A stretch of DNA of 38,236 nucleotides from positions 1 to 38,236 of the forward strand of contig JAGCOF010000021.1 of assembly GCA_017645585.1 (NCBI GenBank), written 5' to 3'. Below, one piece after another: positions 18,001 to 26,328 of this stretch. The notes under the pieces are model-generated. The model did no database searches. It saw nothing but the letters and a program-made list of their open reading frames with translations, and had not been told where the DNA came from. Each line of letters starts with the position of its first letter. Within the stretch, counting starts at the first letter, position 1. The stretch is from Bacteroidales bacterium. Its GTDB lineage: Bacteria > Bacteroidota > Bacteroidia > Bacteroidales > P3. A program made the position numbers and the translations under genes.

Positions 18001-19878
18001 GCCCACACCCAGTGCGGCACCGTGAGCCTGCCCTACCACCAGACCTTCCGTAACTACGACATACCCAACAATCAGAGCAGCATCACCGAGGGCGGCACAC
18101 CCTGCTGGCAGACAGGCAACATCACTCTCCTCTCGCAGGGTCGCGGTCTTTGGAACACCCATCAGAACGGCGACTACATCATCTCGCCCGAGATAGGCAT
18201 CGACCTCAGCCTTGTGAGGGTCACCCTCTCGGCCTCCGGCTCCACCTTCTTCAACGCAGGCATCAAGGTGGGTGTGTGCGACAGCATGGGCGGCAACCTC
18301 GTCTGGCTCGACACTATCACCCTCAGCGACAACGCACAGGATTACATTGTACACTTGAACAGCTATACCGGCAGCGACCATCATCTTGCCATCGGCGGCA
18401 GCTATGAGTCGTGGTATCTCTACGATGTGCTCCTCGAACAGGCCGCCAGCTGCCTGCCCGTACACCACATCGCCCTCAGCCATCTCGACGACGAGAGCAT
18501 CTCGTTCTGTTGGCCGCCCATAGACGCCAGCCACAGCTGGGCCGTCTACCTCGACGGTACGCTCATCGGTACGACAAACAATACCTCCTATGCCTTGTCG
18601 GGACTCACGTCCAACACGGAATACCAACTCGGTGTACGCGAGGTATGCGGCGTCGGCGACACCTCTGAGTTTACCACACTCACTGTCTCCACACTCTGCA
18701 GCACCTCGCTGCCCTACAGCGAAAATTTCGAAAGCTACGTGTACAACTCGCTGCCCGACTGCTGGTACCTCGACGAGCGTCCCCACACCGGCAGCTCACA
18801 CAATGCCTGGATACTCAGCAGTGCCTCGACGGATGCCGAGCTGCGCATGGGTGACTACTACTCGCCCTACGAGGTAGAGGATACCCTGGCCAACTTCATC
18901 TGCTCCCCCATGCTGCAGGTGGCCAACCATTCCGTCAGCATCAGCTTTGTGGCAAGCAGCGTAACAATAAACTGGGGCACCTGTCAGGTAGGCATCATGA
19001 CCAATGCCGCCGACACCGACAGCTTTATCGCATTGGCCACTATCACACCCACCATCCACGACTCCATCTACCAGCTTAGTACCACCGGGATGTCTCTGCC
19101 CGCCAAATTTGCGCTGGCTTTCCGCTGGTATGGCTATACGTACTGCTCGGTCGACGATATTAACGTGACAATAGAACCTTCGTATTATACTATCGACCTT
19201 GCCGTCAACGACACCGCGATGGGTAGCGTCAGCGGTGCCGGCACCTTTGAGGATGGCTCCACCGTCACCGTCACGGCCACGCCGAACGAGGGCTATCGCT
19301 TCGTGATATGGAGCGACAGCGTGACAAGCACCACGCGCCAGATAACCCTCCGTAACAGTGATATCAGCCTCACAGCCTACTTCGAGCCTGTGCCGCAATA
19401 CACCGTCACGGTCAACGCCGTGATGAACGTAGGCCACTATGTCGGCCTTGCCGACATGGTGCATGGCGCCGGTACCTACATGGACGGCGACACCGTCACC
19501 CTCGAGGGCGAGGTGCACGGCTGTGCCGTTAGCTTCGTCTACTGGATTACCGCCGAAGGCGACACCCTCTACGACAACCCCCACAGCTTCGTCATCCACT
19601 CCGACGTCACCATAACGGCCGTCTTTGCACAGTTCAGCGGTATCGGGGAAATTGAAAATTCAACATTGAAAATTGATATTTACCCCAACCCGACGCATGG
19701 CGATGTGACCATCAGCGTCACGCAGCCCTCGACCTTCACTGTTCTTGACATGACTGGCCGTGTGGTGATAGCCCCGACTCCCATCATCTCCAGTCTCCGA
19801 CTTCCAACCACCGACCTTCCCGCCGGTGTCTATTTCGTGCGTGTGGGTAGAAGCGTGAGAAAACTGATAGTAAACTAA
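12010..19878 (+). CDS. Giant T9SS-secreted multi-domain surface protein
   Basis: 2622 residues. A signal peptide (1-21, MKKILLSVLMGLMGLSGLRAQ) is followed by repeated beta-sandwich modules that begin with LPW/LPY-x-E-x-F and contain a conserved C-W; they start near residues 25, 294, 538, 792, 1143, 1477, 2007 and 2234 and resemble choice-of-anchor J (MAM-like) domains. Three PKD/Ig-like modules lie between about 695 and 1135, each with TWHSTM and DTVTV-x-NAYG motifs. Two fibronectin-III-like modules lie at about 1314-1471, and two InlB B-repeat-like modules at about 2393-2542. A T9SS type A sorting domain closes the protein (about 2556-2622, IDIYPNPTHG to AGVYFVRVG). It is probably a surface adhesin or binding protein exported through the outer membrane and held at the surface. 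It lies behind the sigma-factor row. Several loops are coded by short G-rich repeats (see findings). Confidence 0.9.
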   Translation: MKKILLSVLMGLMGLSGLRAQQCDTVRLFPWDNDFYSDFGCWEQLGDSSSLWQPNADNNYNFENAAYITAPCDSAADGCVLVSPALALPADTAGMRLSFKTRRVGTAAQLRVLVSTGQRENMAGYDTLLSVTPSGINSYEVNLSAYAGQTIYVAFSIVKPTQSYNMTFFGVGSVNILSDHMPQGEWLIQNMAARTADTVEHEFYLTQGIETDSNATFLWHSTMVAAGQATLVEVVTDMLYDYATERLLPRSIYRVVYHTPGIDTVTVVVSNLYGTITSQSVSHVYDCAPIASFPWEMEFGDLGVCWSTDYSIHNNATYGFTDEDGEIYSTDCYLQSPSYTENFVVTNAIAVPADAAHLALTLRWRLGVVEVRAARVDQNDNMWDYLLDTTLFTDLLFNESATSVLNTRKVNLAAYAGDTIRLAVFHKSSNVMYLMPLSIDYDTLPKIASVQVPSLATVGDSALCTASLRYGATDGLHYSWTSAQGGVFVTNALGDSAWVTYPSGVGERDTIRVVAENAYGADTVVRSLRILDCTPQLVLPWKETFSDGITCWYKPEGSNWTTGSYYGYEPKTMASSCNNSPAPHWIMSKAVVLPADTALGMRLFWDAATTYTAYQQNCGVYVTTSEDYTDTANYTLLYLDTAYHTAYTAFDHLSVPLTAYAGQTVHVAFRNMPYNFSTSATLHIDNVTIRTTVEPIVSLAATTQALSHEPVTHTATLTEGSTNGLTITWHSTLMDTTWVMNGSDGVNGQFGLEMMYTFGGRDTITVTASNIYGSSSASAVVIVTDCSPIDSLPYEETFNGVISATYNTSSGGNVPSCWHRYWNGSTNYMPHVINSYLNQTAIHTYVQSDRALVLMAGVDSGWDTVATVESPLFEAPLNEQLLSFYYMYESSNRGVLSVGYLQDGAFVEVASLEPQTAGRTDTVSLSAFPADVHRFALQWKQSVSSWYGVIVDNIRVFAPDTLPSVRLTAPVTAFVGDSAHFSATLSNGLPNGLTYTWHSTMLGNLNGFNGQCGVVYSAEGIDTVTVIATNAYGSDTAWAVVTVGSHPLPQVTLTAPATVVMPASATYLIALNDCSQNGLTVSWHSTMLGDLDGFSEFNVFSGQCVVVYPAEGIDTVTVIVANAYGADTAVAVVQVIDCSGAAVPYFEDFEGVTAEGWNSAYGNLPECWGNIAIGASHRPKVVDSYQYISNLPNQALLIMAGTYSGYADAAYVLLPLFSDSLQRLSVAFDYRCESASYGTLTVGYWNDSLLTFHPVRNLASHTGLLYARDTVSFADVASVPHPTHTHIALKWYCNTSYYGVAVDNLEVFRDATMDISVDSVSAHCVTLSWQPVDSATAYHVSVAGIIDTTVASTAVTLCGLTINSQYTASVAAIVGGDIGQGTTVAFSTPSLNPAMLEVDSVGSRCVGLSWSACSGALAYNVVIDGVVDTVVADTAVVICGLETQTQYTARVRGINGTDTGLYATVQFSTPCVIVDLPWFEDFQGGSPLACWSKRGIGYYGMQICTEYYWEDYCHSGSRGLQMYNYTDGNTLVVSTPVIEAPADELLVSFWVCNPNEEGGLLEAGVITDPTDSTTFVPLMQCTMTDTPTRYEFDTRNVNVSGNETLAFRTTVYCTAMIIDDINVEQISTCARLRSVGSYALDARTAVVEWQYDTASAIPNTGALITLTDLTNSSIAPFVTDATGNSYTFGNLTLGHRYLASVQALCTDDTSVALTTEVVPTGNPCAEVTGPYNSGWFLMNCDRPYSYSQSLYPAVLAASIDTLFGIAYHLTSSSVEQYPNSNNTYSSGPRLVDVYIGQTSNTTLTAPVSATYLTLAVQNYELPVSDTGWVHINFTTPVPLDGVSNLIVTLDDNTGAIYGDVEFGHHTSDIGTCFRTSTSSYSYTQTYDPYNPAGFSPMAGTQIPDIQLLGGCSSDRCLQPIATVTDESEQSVSLGWYQRGNETQWQVEYHIDGDSTWIVAGITNDTVYTVVGLNAATGYRLRVASLCSGGTIYGDILSAHTQCGTVSLPYHQTFRNYDIPNNQSSITEGGTPCWQTGNITLLSQGRGLWNTHQNGDYIISPEIGIDLSLVRVTLSASGSTFFNAGIKVGVCDSMGGNLVWLDTITLSDNAQDYIVHLNSYTGSDHHLAIGGSYESWYLYDVLLEQAASCLPVHHIALSHLDDESISFCWPPIDASHSWAVYLDGTLIGTTNNTSYALSGLTSNTEYQLGVREVCGVGDTSEFTTLTVSTLCSTSLPYSENFESYVYNSLPDCWYLDERPHTGSSHNAWILSSASTDAELRMGDYYSPYEVEDTLANFICSPMLQVANHSVSISFVASSVTINWGTCQVGIMTNAADTDSFIALATITPTIHDSIYQLSTTGMSLPAKFALAFRWYGYTYCSVDDINVTIEPSYYTIDLAVNDTAMGSVSGAGTFEDGSTVTVTATPNEGYRFVIWSDSVTSTTRQITLRNSDISLTAYFEPVPQYTVTVNAVMNVGHYVGLADMVHGAGTYMDGDTVTLEGEVHGCAVSFVYWITAEGDTLYDNPHSFVIHSDVTITAVFAQFSGIGEIENSTLKIDIYPNPTHGDVTISVTQPSTFTVLDMTGRVVIAPTPIISSLRLPTTDLPAGVYFVRVGRSVRKLIVN

Positions 19879-19883
19879 AAGAG

Positions 19884-19907
19884 AAGGCCGCGCAGTTGCG
19901 CGGCCTT
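19884..19907. terminator. Bidirectional terminator hairpin between convergent genes
   Basis: AAGGCCGCGCA and TGCGCGGCCTT form a near-perfect stem with a tiny loop. It sits 6 bases after the giant gene's stop and just beyond the end of the minus-strand pyrF operon (19912). T-rich tracts lie on both sides, weakly. Confidence 0.8.
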
Positions 19908-19911
19908 CTTA

Positions 19912-20364
19912 TTATTCTTGTTCTTGTCCCTCCTGTGGAGGTTCCGGCGAGTTGGCTGTCAGCTGACGCAGAAGGAGGTAGTAGACGACGATAAAGAGGA
20001 GGGCCATCATGATGTCGCCGACGCCCACAAAGCCTTTGCCGATGAAGAGCAGCGGCAACAGGAGGAGCAGCAGGCGCGCCAAGGTGTAGCAGTGGAAGCC
20101 CGTCCAACGGAGACGCCACATGAAGGCGGCACCGAGCACTTCGAGGCCGTAGAGCAGGCCGGCGCCCACGTAGTAGCCGCGCGGTATCTCGAAGAGGCGA
20201 TGGATCATAACGGTGAACTCCTCAGGCATCATGCTCGGGGTTTGTTCGTAGATGGTGCGCATGGAGGGCATCAGGAGCCCCATCATCAGGTAGGCGAAGC
20301 AACTGAGGCCTGCCCACACCATGGTGAGGACTAGCAGGACATGCAGGAGGGTGCGGTTGTTCAT
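19912..20364 (-). CDS. Four-span membrane protein of unknown function
   Basis: 150 residues from the ATG at 20364; a longer frame starting at 20505 would overlap pyrF by 145 bases and gives an unlikely Arg/His-rich N-terminus. The ATG shares ATGA with the pyrF stop, which decides the start. Predicted transmembrane segments are about 8-30, 65-84, 91-110 and 114-134, with a polar C-terminal tail of Pro, Gln and Glu. No family was recognised. It is the last gene of the amidase-ABC-pyrF operon. Confidence 0.75.
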   Translation of the reverse strand: MNNRTLLHVLLVLTMVWAGLSCFAYLMMGLLMPSMRTIYEQTPSMMPEEFTVMIHRLFEIPRGYYVGAGLLYGLEVLGAAFMWRLRWTGFHCYTLARLLLLLLPLLFIGKGFVGVGDIMMALLFIVVYYLLLRQLTANSPEPPQEGQEQE

Positions 20365-21178
20365 AGTACGGCGGCCATTTGCTGTTGCAGTTTCATGGCT
20401 TCGCGTGCAGCCGCTTCGGCAAAGTCCTCGCCGTTGGAGGCATAGATGATGCCGCGCGAGGAGTTGACCAACAGGCCGCAGTCTTTGGTAAGACCATACT
20501 TGCATACCTCTTCGAGGCTGCCACCCTGGGCACCCACGCCAGGCACCAGCAGGAAGCTGCCGGGCACGATGCGGCGCACGTCCATGAGCATCTCGGCCTT
20601 GGTGGCGCCCACCACATACATCATGTTCTCTTCGTTACCCCACTGCTTCGAGGTCTCAAGCACACGTTGATAGAGCGGCGTGCCGTTCTTGTCCTCGGTG
20701 AGCTGGAAGTCGAAAGCGCCCTTGTTGGAGGTGAGGGCCAGCAGGATGACCCATTTGCCGTCGTAGACAGTGAAGGGTTGCACACTGTCGGCACCCATAT
20801 AGGGGGCCACGGTGATGGCGTCGAAGTTGAAGTCGCCCTGCGGGTCGAGGAAGGCGCGAGCATAGCGTTCGCTGGTGTTGCCGATATCGCCGCGTTTGGC
20901 GTCGGCGATGGTGAAGACGGGTTTGCCGAGGCCGTGGAGGTAATCCATGGTGAGCTTCAGCTGACGCAGTCCTTCGATGCCGAGGGCCTCATAGAAGGCC
21001 AGATTAGGCTTGTAGGCCACACAGTGGTCGATGGTGGCGTCGATGATGGCGCGATTGAAGAGGAAGATGCCGTCTTTCTGATCGCGCAGGTGGGCGGGCA
21101 TCTTGGCGGGGTCGGTGTCGAGGCCGACACAAAGGAACGAACGGCGCTCACGGATGAGGCTGATTAACTCTTGGCGGG

Positions 21179-21182
<4 letters not shown>
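20361..21182 (-). CDS. pyrF: Orotidine 5'-phosphate decarboxylase
   Basis: 273 residues. It makes UMP from OMP, the last step of de novo pyrimidine synthesis. The longer bacterial type (about 270 residues) fits. Visible marks are LCVGLDTDP near residue 17, the catalytic DAKRGDI motif at 94-100 (D94, K96, D99), and the phosphate-binding [11 protein letters not shown] and [10 protein letters not shown] stretches near the C-terminus. Its start overlaps the stop of the ABC ATPase gene by ATGA, and its stop overlaps the start of the membrane protein in the same way, so translation is probably coupled. Confidence 0.95.
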
Positions 21183-21870
<688 letters not shown>

Positions 21871-21874
<4 letters not shown>

Positions 21875-23331
21875 TTCTTGTTCTTTTCTATCTGTGCCGC
21901 ACGTTCCAGCGTGATACGTTCGCCGCGGTAGATGGCGATGACGAATGCGTCGCGGAACGAGGTGGTTTCCTTGATTTTCTTGCAGCGCTGACGAGCTTCC
22001 TGCACCGAGGAGTAGTCGCCTGCGGAGTAGACGTAGTATTTGCCGTTTTGCACAACGTGGATGTCCCTAACGCCCTGCAGGTCGGGGTCGCCCGCCTTCA
22101 TCTGGCGCTGAGCCGTGCAGAACTGCACACGGTAGATAACGCCGGCATTGCTCTGTGTCTTGGTGGCGGGTTTAGACTCCTGCTTGGGTTGCTGTTGCGC
22201 AGGTTTGGTTTCGGGTTGGGGTTTGGGGGCCGGGGTGGCTTCCTGCTGAGGTTTGGGCGCAGGCTTGGCCTCTTCCTTGGGGGCGGACTCCTGGGGCTGC
22301 TGCACGGCGGGCAACTCCACGGCGGGCGTCGGTTTCTCGGTGGGTACTGCCACCGGTGCCACCACTTCGGCCACCACTGTATCAGGGGCAGCCACCTGTT
22401 GCGGCTCGGTAACAGGTTCGGGTTGCGGCGCAGGCTGCTGCTTTTCGGCTACGGGCTCCGGTTCGGGTTTGGGGGCCTCTTTCTTTGTCTCTTCGGCCTT
22501 GGGGGCTACGTTCCAGCCCTTGAGGTTGATGACAGGATTGGCAATGCGGTTGGTGCCCTCTTCGGCCGACTTGTAGTTCATGAAGGCGTTGAAGAGGCAC
22601 ACCGCAATCTTGGCCTGTCCTTCGTCGCTGAGCATAAAGGACTCCTCGGTGGGGTTGCTGATGAAGCCTATCTCGGTGAGCACCGAGGGGCAGGTAGTCT
22701 TGTAGAGCACATAGAGCTCGGCCTGCTTCACACCGCGGTTGATGGTGCGCAGGTTCTGGCGGTATTGATTCTGTATGGCTTGCGCCAGGTTGAGGCTCTT
22801 GTCGATGAAGGCGTTCTGGAACATGGTGAGCATCACGTAGGACTCCGGCGCGTTGGGGTCGAAGCCGCTGTAGTCGGCATTGTCCTTATAGCCAGCCTCC
22901 AGCAGTATATCGGCGTTCTCCTTTTTGGCCACCTCCAGGTTGGCGCGGCTCTCGGAGAGGCCCATCACGAAGGTCTCCACACCGGTGGGCGCGCTGGTGG
23001 GGTGTGAGTTGGCGTGCACAGAAATGAAGAGGTCGGCCTTGTTGCGATTGGCGATATGGGCACGCTCGGCCAGCGAGACATCCACGTCGGTGGTGCGGGT
23101 ATAGAGGACTTTCACGTCAGGATAGTTGTCCTCGATGAGCTTGCCGAATTTCTTGGCCACCGAGAGGGTGATGTCCTTCTCCCACGAGCGGCTGCCCTGG
23201 GCGCCCGGTTTGGCGCCTCCGTGCCCTGGGTCAATGACTACCGTACGTACGTGATAGGTGTCTTTTTTTTGCGAGAAAACGGCCCCGCAGGGTAAAAGCA
23301 ACACAATAATTATCGCAAATAATCGTTTCAT
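21871..23331 (-). CDS. N-acetylmuramoyl-L-alanine amidase with C-terminal SPOR-like domain
   Basis: 486 residues from the ATG at 23331; the in-frame TTG at 23337 is less likely. A signal peptide (MKRLFAIIIVLLLPCGAVFSQ) precedes an Amidase_3 domain (about 28-250) with zinc ligands H37 (DPGHGG), E51 and H106 (ISVHAN). It cuts the bond between MurNAc and the stem peptide in peptidoglycan, typically at cell separation. A long Pro/Glu/Gln/Ala-rich linker (about 270-395) leads to a SPOR-like end (IYRVQFCTAQ, KYYVYSAGDYSSVQEARQRCKKI), which would bind denuded septal glycan. It is the first gene of a four-gene operon. Confidence 0.92.
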
Positions 23332-23377
23332 AGCCAAAACAATAACTTTTTTGTTTTACAGTTTGCATAAATAGTTT

Positions 23378-23385
23378 TATCTTTG
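23378..23385 (+). promoter_or_regulatory. -7 promoter box for lptD
   Basis: TATCTTTG reads rightward, 53 bases before the lptD TTG start. It faces the leftward amidase box at 23398-23405, only 12 bases apart. Confidence 0.6.
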
Positions 23386-23397
23386 CAAACTGAAATG

Positions 23398-23405
23398 CAA
23401 AGATA
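23398..23405 (-). promoter_or_regulatory. -7 promoter box for the amidase operon
   Basis: TATCTTTG on the minus strand, 67 bases before the amidase ATG. Its upstream half would fall within the leader of lptD. Confidence 0.6.
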
Positions 23406-23438
23406 CGAACATTTTTTGAATATTGAAAATTTAATAAT

Positions 23439-25994
23439 TTGAGGGTAAACGGAGGACACTTGCTGAGGGCGCTGCTGCTGCCGCTAATGGTGGCGGTGGG
23501 GTTGTCGGCGTCGGCGCAGAGCGACATTGACACCCTGGCACACGTCTCCTCCAACGCCATCAAAAGCACCATCAAATACAAGGCCAAGGACTCGGTGGCC
23601 ATCAATCTCGACACGCGTCACGCATTCCTCTACACCGACGGCAGCATCGACTACGACAAGATGATCCTGCAGGCCGACCGTGTGGATGTGGACTTTGAGA
23701 ACCAGATTCTCCATGCCCACGGCACCACCGACACCGCCGGCAACATTGCCGGACGCCCCTACTTCAAGCAAGACGACGCTGAATATCACGCCGACACCAT
23801 CACCTTCAACTACAACACCCAGAAAGGTATCATCCAGAGCGTCATCACCCAGGAGGGCGACGGTTTCCTGCATGGCAACAAGGTGAAGAAACTCAACGAC
23901 AGCGTCATGTATCTCAGTGGCGGCAGCTATACCACCTGCAACTACGCCCACCCCCACTTTGCCATCAACTTCACCAAGTCCAAGCTCATCACCAACGACA
24001 AAATCGTCACCGGCCCCGCCTGGCTCACCGTCGAGGACGCCCCTACCCCTGTTGCGCTCCCCTTCGCCTTCTTCCCGTTGAACAAGAACCGCCAAAGCGG
24101 CGTGCTCATCCCCTCCTACGGCTGGATGAACTACCGCGGCTACTACCTCAGGGATGGCGGCTACTACTTCGCCTTCAACGACTTCATCGACCTGGCCCTC
24201 ACCGCCGAACTCTACACCAACCTCAGCTGGGCCCTTGAAGCCAAAAGCAACTACTACAAGCGCTACAAATACAAGGGCGCCGTCGACCTGCGCTTCGGAC
24301 AGACCTTTGAGGGTATCCGCGGCGACAGCAACACTTTCAGCGCCTTCGATGACTTCAAGTTCACCTGGCGCCACGACCAGGACCCCAAGGCCAACCCCTA
24401 CAGCCGTTTCTCGGCCAACGTCAACCTGCAGAGCCGCAACTACAACAAAAACACCACCAACCGCAACGACTACTTCAACTCCACCACCACCTCCTCCATC
24501 AGCTACACCACCAAGATAGGTTCCTATCTCAACCTCACCGCTTCGGCTCGTGAGTCGTTCAACGCCCAAACCGGCGTGATGAACATCAAACTCCCCTCCG
24601 TGTCGCTCTCCTCCATCACCGTCTACCCCCTGCGCCGCCGCAACCCCTCGGGCGCCTACCGCTGGTGGGAAAACATCTCGCTCTCCTATGTCCTCAACGC
24701 CGAGAACAACCTCACCACCCAGGACACCGACCTCTTCAAGACCCAGACACTCGGCCTGATGCAGTACGGCATCCAGCACCAGATACCCCTCTCCAGCACC
24801 GTCAAAGTGCTCAAATTCTTCAATTGGACCAATTCCGTCAGCTACAACGAGCGCTGGCACTGGAGCACCATCCGCCAAAACTACGACAACCAAACCGGCA
24901 TCACCACTACCGACACCGTCTTCGGCTTCAAAAGCAACCGCGACTTCACCCTCACCTCCTCGCTCTCCACTCGCATCTACGGTATGTTCCAATTCAAGGT
25001 CGGCCCACTGAAGGCACTGCGCCATGTTATCAACCCCAGCATCGGCTTCAGCTACCACCCCGACTTCGGTGACGAACGCTACGGCTGGTGGCAGCAATAC
25101 ACCGACACCACAGGTTACGTCCACCGCTACTCCATCTTCCAGCAAAGCCTCTACGGAGGACCCCCCGACGGTAAGAGCGGAAGCCTGCGTCTCGGCCTCG
25201 GAAACAACCTCGAAATCAAAGTTCAGAACCCCTTCGACACCACCGCCGAAGTCATCAAGGTGCCCCTCATCGAAAGCCTCAACCTCAATATGAGCTACGA
25301 TATGGCCAAAGACTCGCTGCGTCTCTCCAACCTCGCCGTCAGCGGCCGCACCACCCTCTTCAAGGCCCTTGTGCTCAACTACAGCGGCTCCTTCTGCCCC
25401 TACGTCATCGACACCCTCGGCCTCGTCCACAACAAACTGCTCATTAACGAGGAAGGACGTCTTTTCCGCATGGACAACTCCACCTGGAGCGCCCAACTCT
25501 CCTACAGCCTCAACAACAACACCTTCAAGGGCGACAAAGACACCAAGAGCGAGGGACGTCCCACCCGCACCGTCATCCAGACGCCGCTGGGATACAACAG
25601 CTCGCTCCTCACGGGCGGCTATGTCGACTTCAGCGTCCCCTGGAACGTCAGCTTCAGCTACACCTACAGCCATGTTGACCGCTATGTGGCGCGCGAGATG
25701 AACTTCAAGAGCGAAACCATCCAGAGCATCACCCTCTCGGCCAACGTCAGCCTCACTAAGAATTGGCGCCTCGCCATGAGTACCGGCTACGACATCGCCA
25801 ACCACGGCATGAGCTACACCACCGTCGACATCTATCGCGACCTGCATTGCTGGGAGATGCGCTTCAGTTGGGTCCCCTTCGGCTACTACCAGAGCTGGTT
25901 CTTCCAAATCAACATCAAGGCCGACGCCCTGCGCGACGTCAAGTACGAGAAGCGCAAGACCTACCTCGAGAACCAGAGCTATTATTCGTATTAA
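23439..25994 (+). CDS. lptD: LPS-assembly protein LptD/OstA family, Bacteroidetes type
   Basis: 851 residues from TTG at 23439. No ATG occurs between the upstream in-frame stop (23424) and codon 17, so a TTG start is needed; a second TTG at 23460, just after GGAGG, is also possible. The signal peptide ends near ASAQ (residue 27). An OstA-like periplasmic part (about 50-190) contains the repeated IxAxRVDVDFENQILHA and GIIQSVITQEGDGFLHG patterns. A long beta-barrel part follows, with PFAFFPLNKNRQSGVLIPSYGW and YYFAFNDFIDLALTAELYTN and many aromatic beta strands up to the end. It would insert lipopolysaccharide into the outer membrane. MerR-like 26011 starts 16 bases after it. Confidence 0.85.
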   Translation: MRVNGGHLLRALLLPLMVAVGLSASAQSDIDTLAHVSSNAIKSTIKYKAKDSVAINLDTRHAFLYTDGSIDYDKMILQADRVDVDFENQILHAHGTTDTAGNIAGRPYFKQDDAEYHADTITFNYNTQKGIIQSVITQEGDGFLHGNKVKKLNDSVMYLSGGSYTTCNYAHPHFAINFTKSKLITNDKIVTGPAWLTVEDAPTPVALPFAFFPLNKNRQSGVLIPSYGWMNYRGYYLRDGGYYFAFNDFIDLALTAELYTNLSWALEAKSNYYKRYKYKGAVDLRFGQTFEGIRGDSNTFSAFDDFKFTWRHDQDPKANPYSRFSANVNLQSRNYNKNTTNRNDYFNSTTTSSISYTTKIGSYLNLTASARESFNAQTGVMNIKLPSVSLSSITVYPLRRRNPSGAYRWWENISLSYVLNAENNLTTQDTDLFKTQTLGLMQYGIQHQIPLSSTVKVLKFFNWTNSVSYNERWHWSTIRQNYDNQTGITTTDTVFGFKSNRDFTLTSSLSTRIYGMFQFKVGPLKALRHVINPSIGFSYHPDFGDERYGWWQQYTDTTGYVHRYSIFQQSLYGGPPDGKSGSLRLGLGNNLEIKVQNPFDTTAEVIKVPLIESLNLNMSYDMAKDSLRLSNLAVSGRTTLFKALVLNYSGSFCPYVIDTLGLVHNKLLINEEGRLFRMDNSTWSAQLSYSLNNNTFKGDKDTKSEGRPTRTVIQTPLGYNSSLLTGGYVDFSVPWNVSFSYTYSHVDRYVAREMNFKSETIQSITLSANVSLTKNWRLAMSTGYDIANHGMSYTTVDIYRDLHCWEMRFSWVPFGYYQSWFFQINIKADALRDVKYEKRKTYLENQSYYSY

Positions 25995-26010
25995 TCAAAA
26001 ACACAAGTAT

Positions 26011-26328
26011 ATGGAAAACAAGAAACTCTACTACAGCATCCGCGAAGTCTCCGACGAGCTCGGCGAACCCGCCTCGGTACTCCGCTTCTGGGAGACGGAG
26101 TTCGACTGCCTAAAGCCCGTCAAAAACCGCCGTGGAGTGCGCAACTATACCGAGCACGACATCGACCTGCTGCGTCGCATACAGTACCTCACCCGCCAAT
26201 GCGGCTACACCCTCGAGGGCGCCCGCGAGCAGATGCGCACCCGTCCGCTCGACGACCCCAAGCAGACGGTCATCAACAACCTCACCGAACTCCGCCGCAC
26301 CCTCGTGGCCCTCAAAGAGACCCTCTAA
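26011..26328 (+). CDS. MerR-family transcriptional regulator
   Basis: 105 residues. The MerR helix-turn-helix and wing are at the N-terminus (YYSIREVSDELGEPASVLRFWETEF, then RRGVRNYTEHDIDLLRRIQYLTRQCGYTLEGAREQM). The short C-terminal helix (NNLTELRRTLVALKETL) suits dimer formation and leaves no room for a large effector domain. It follows lptD by 16 bases and may be co-transcribed. Its stop overlaps the stop of the convergent RluA-type gene (CTAA). Confidence 0.88.
   Translation: MENKKLYYSIREVSDELGEPASVLRFWETEFDCLKPVKNRRGVRNYTEHDIDLLRRIQYLTRQCGYTLEGAREQMRTRPLDDPKQTVINNLTELRRTLVALKETL

Noticed and set aside
16078-18786. 902-codon open frame on the minus strand inside the giant surface-protein gene
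   Set aside because: The plus-strand frame has a signal peptide, clear domains and a sorting tail. The antisense frame is Gly/Val/Ala/Asp-rich without domain logic, as expected from GC-rich codon bias.
20361-20505. 47-residue N-terminal extension of the four-span membrane protein
   Set aside because: It overlaps pyrF in another frame and is Arg/His-rich. The ATGA junction gives a better start at 20364.
23484-25907. 807-codon open frame antisense to lptD
   Set aside because: It has no recognisable motif and a composition biased to Val, Gly, Glu and Ala. The lptD frame is clearly the real one.
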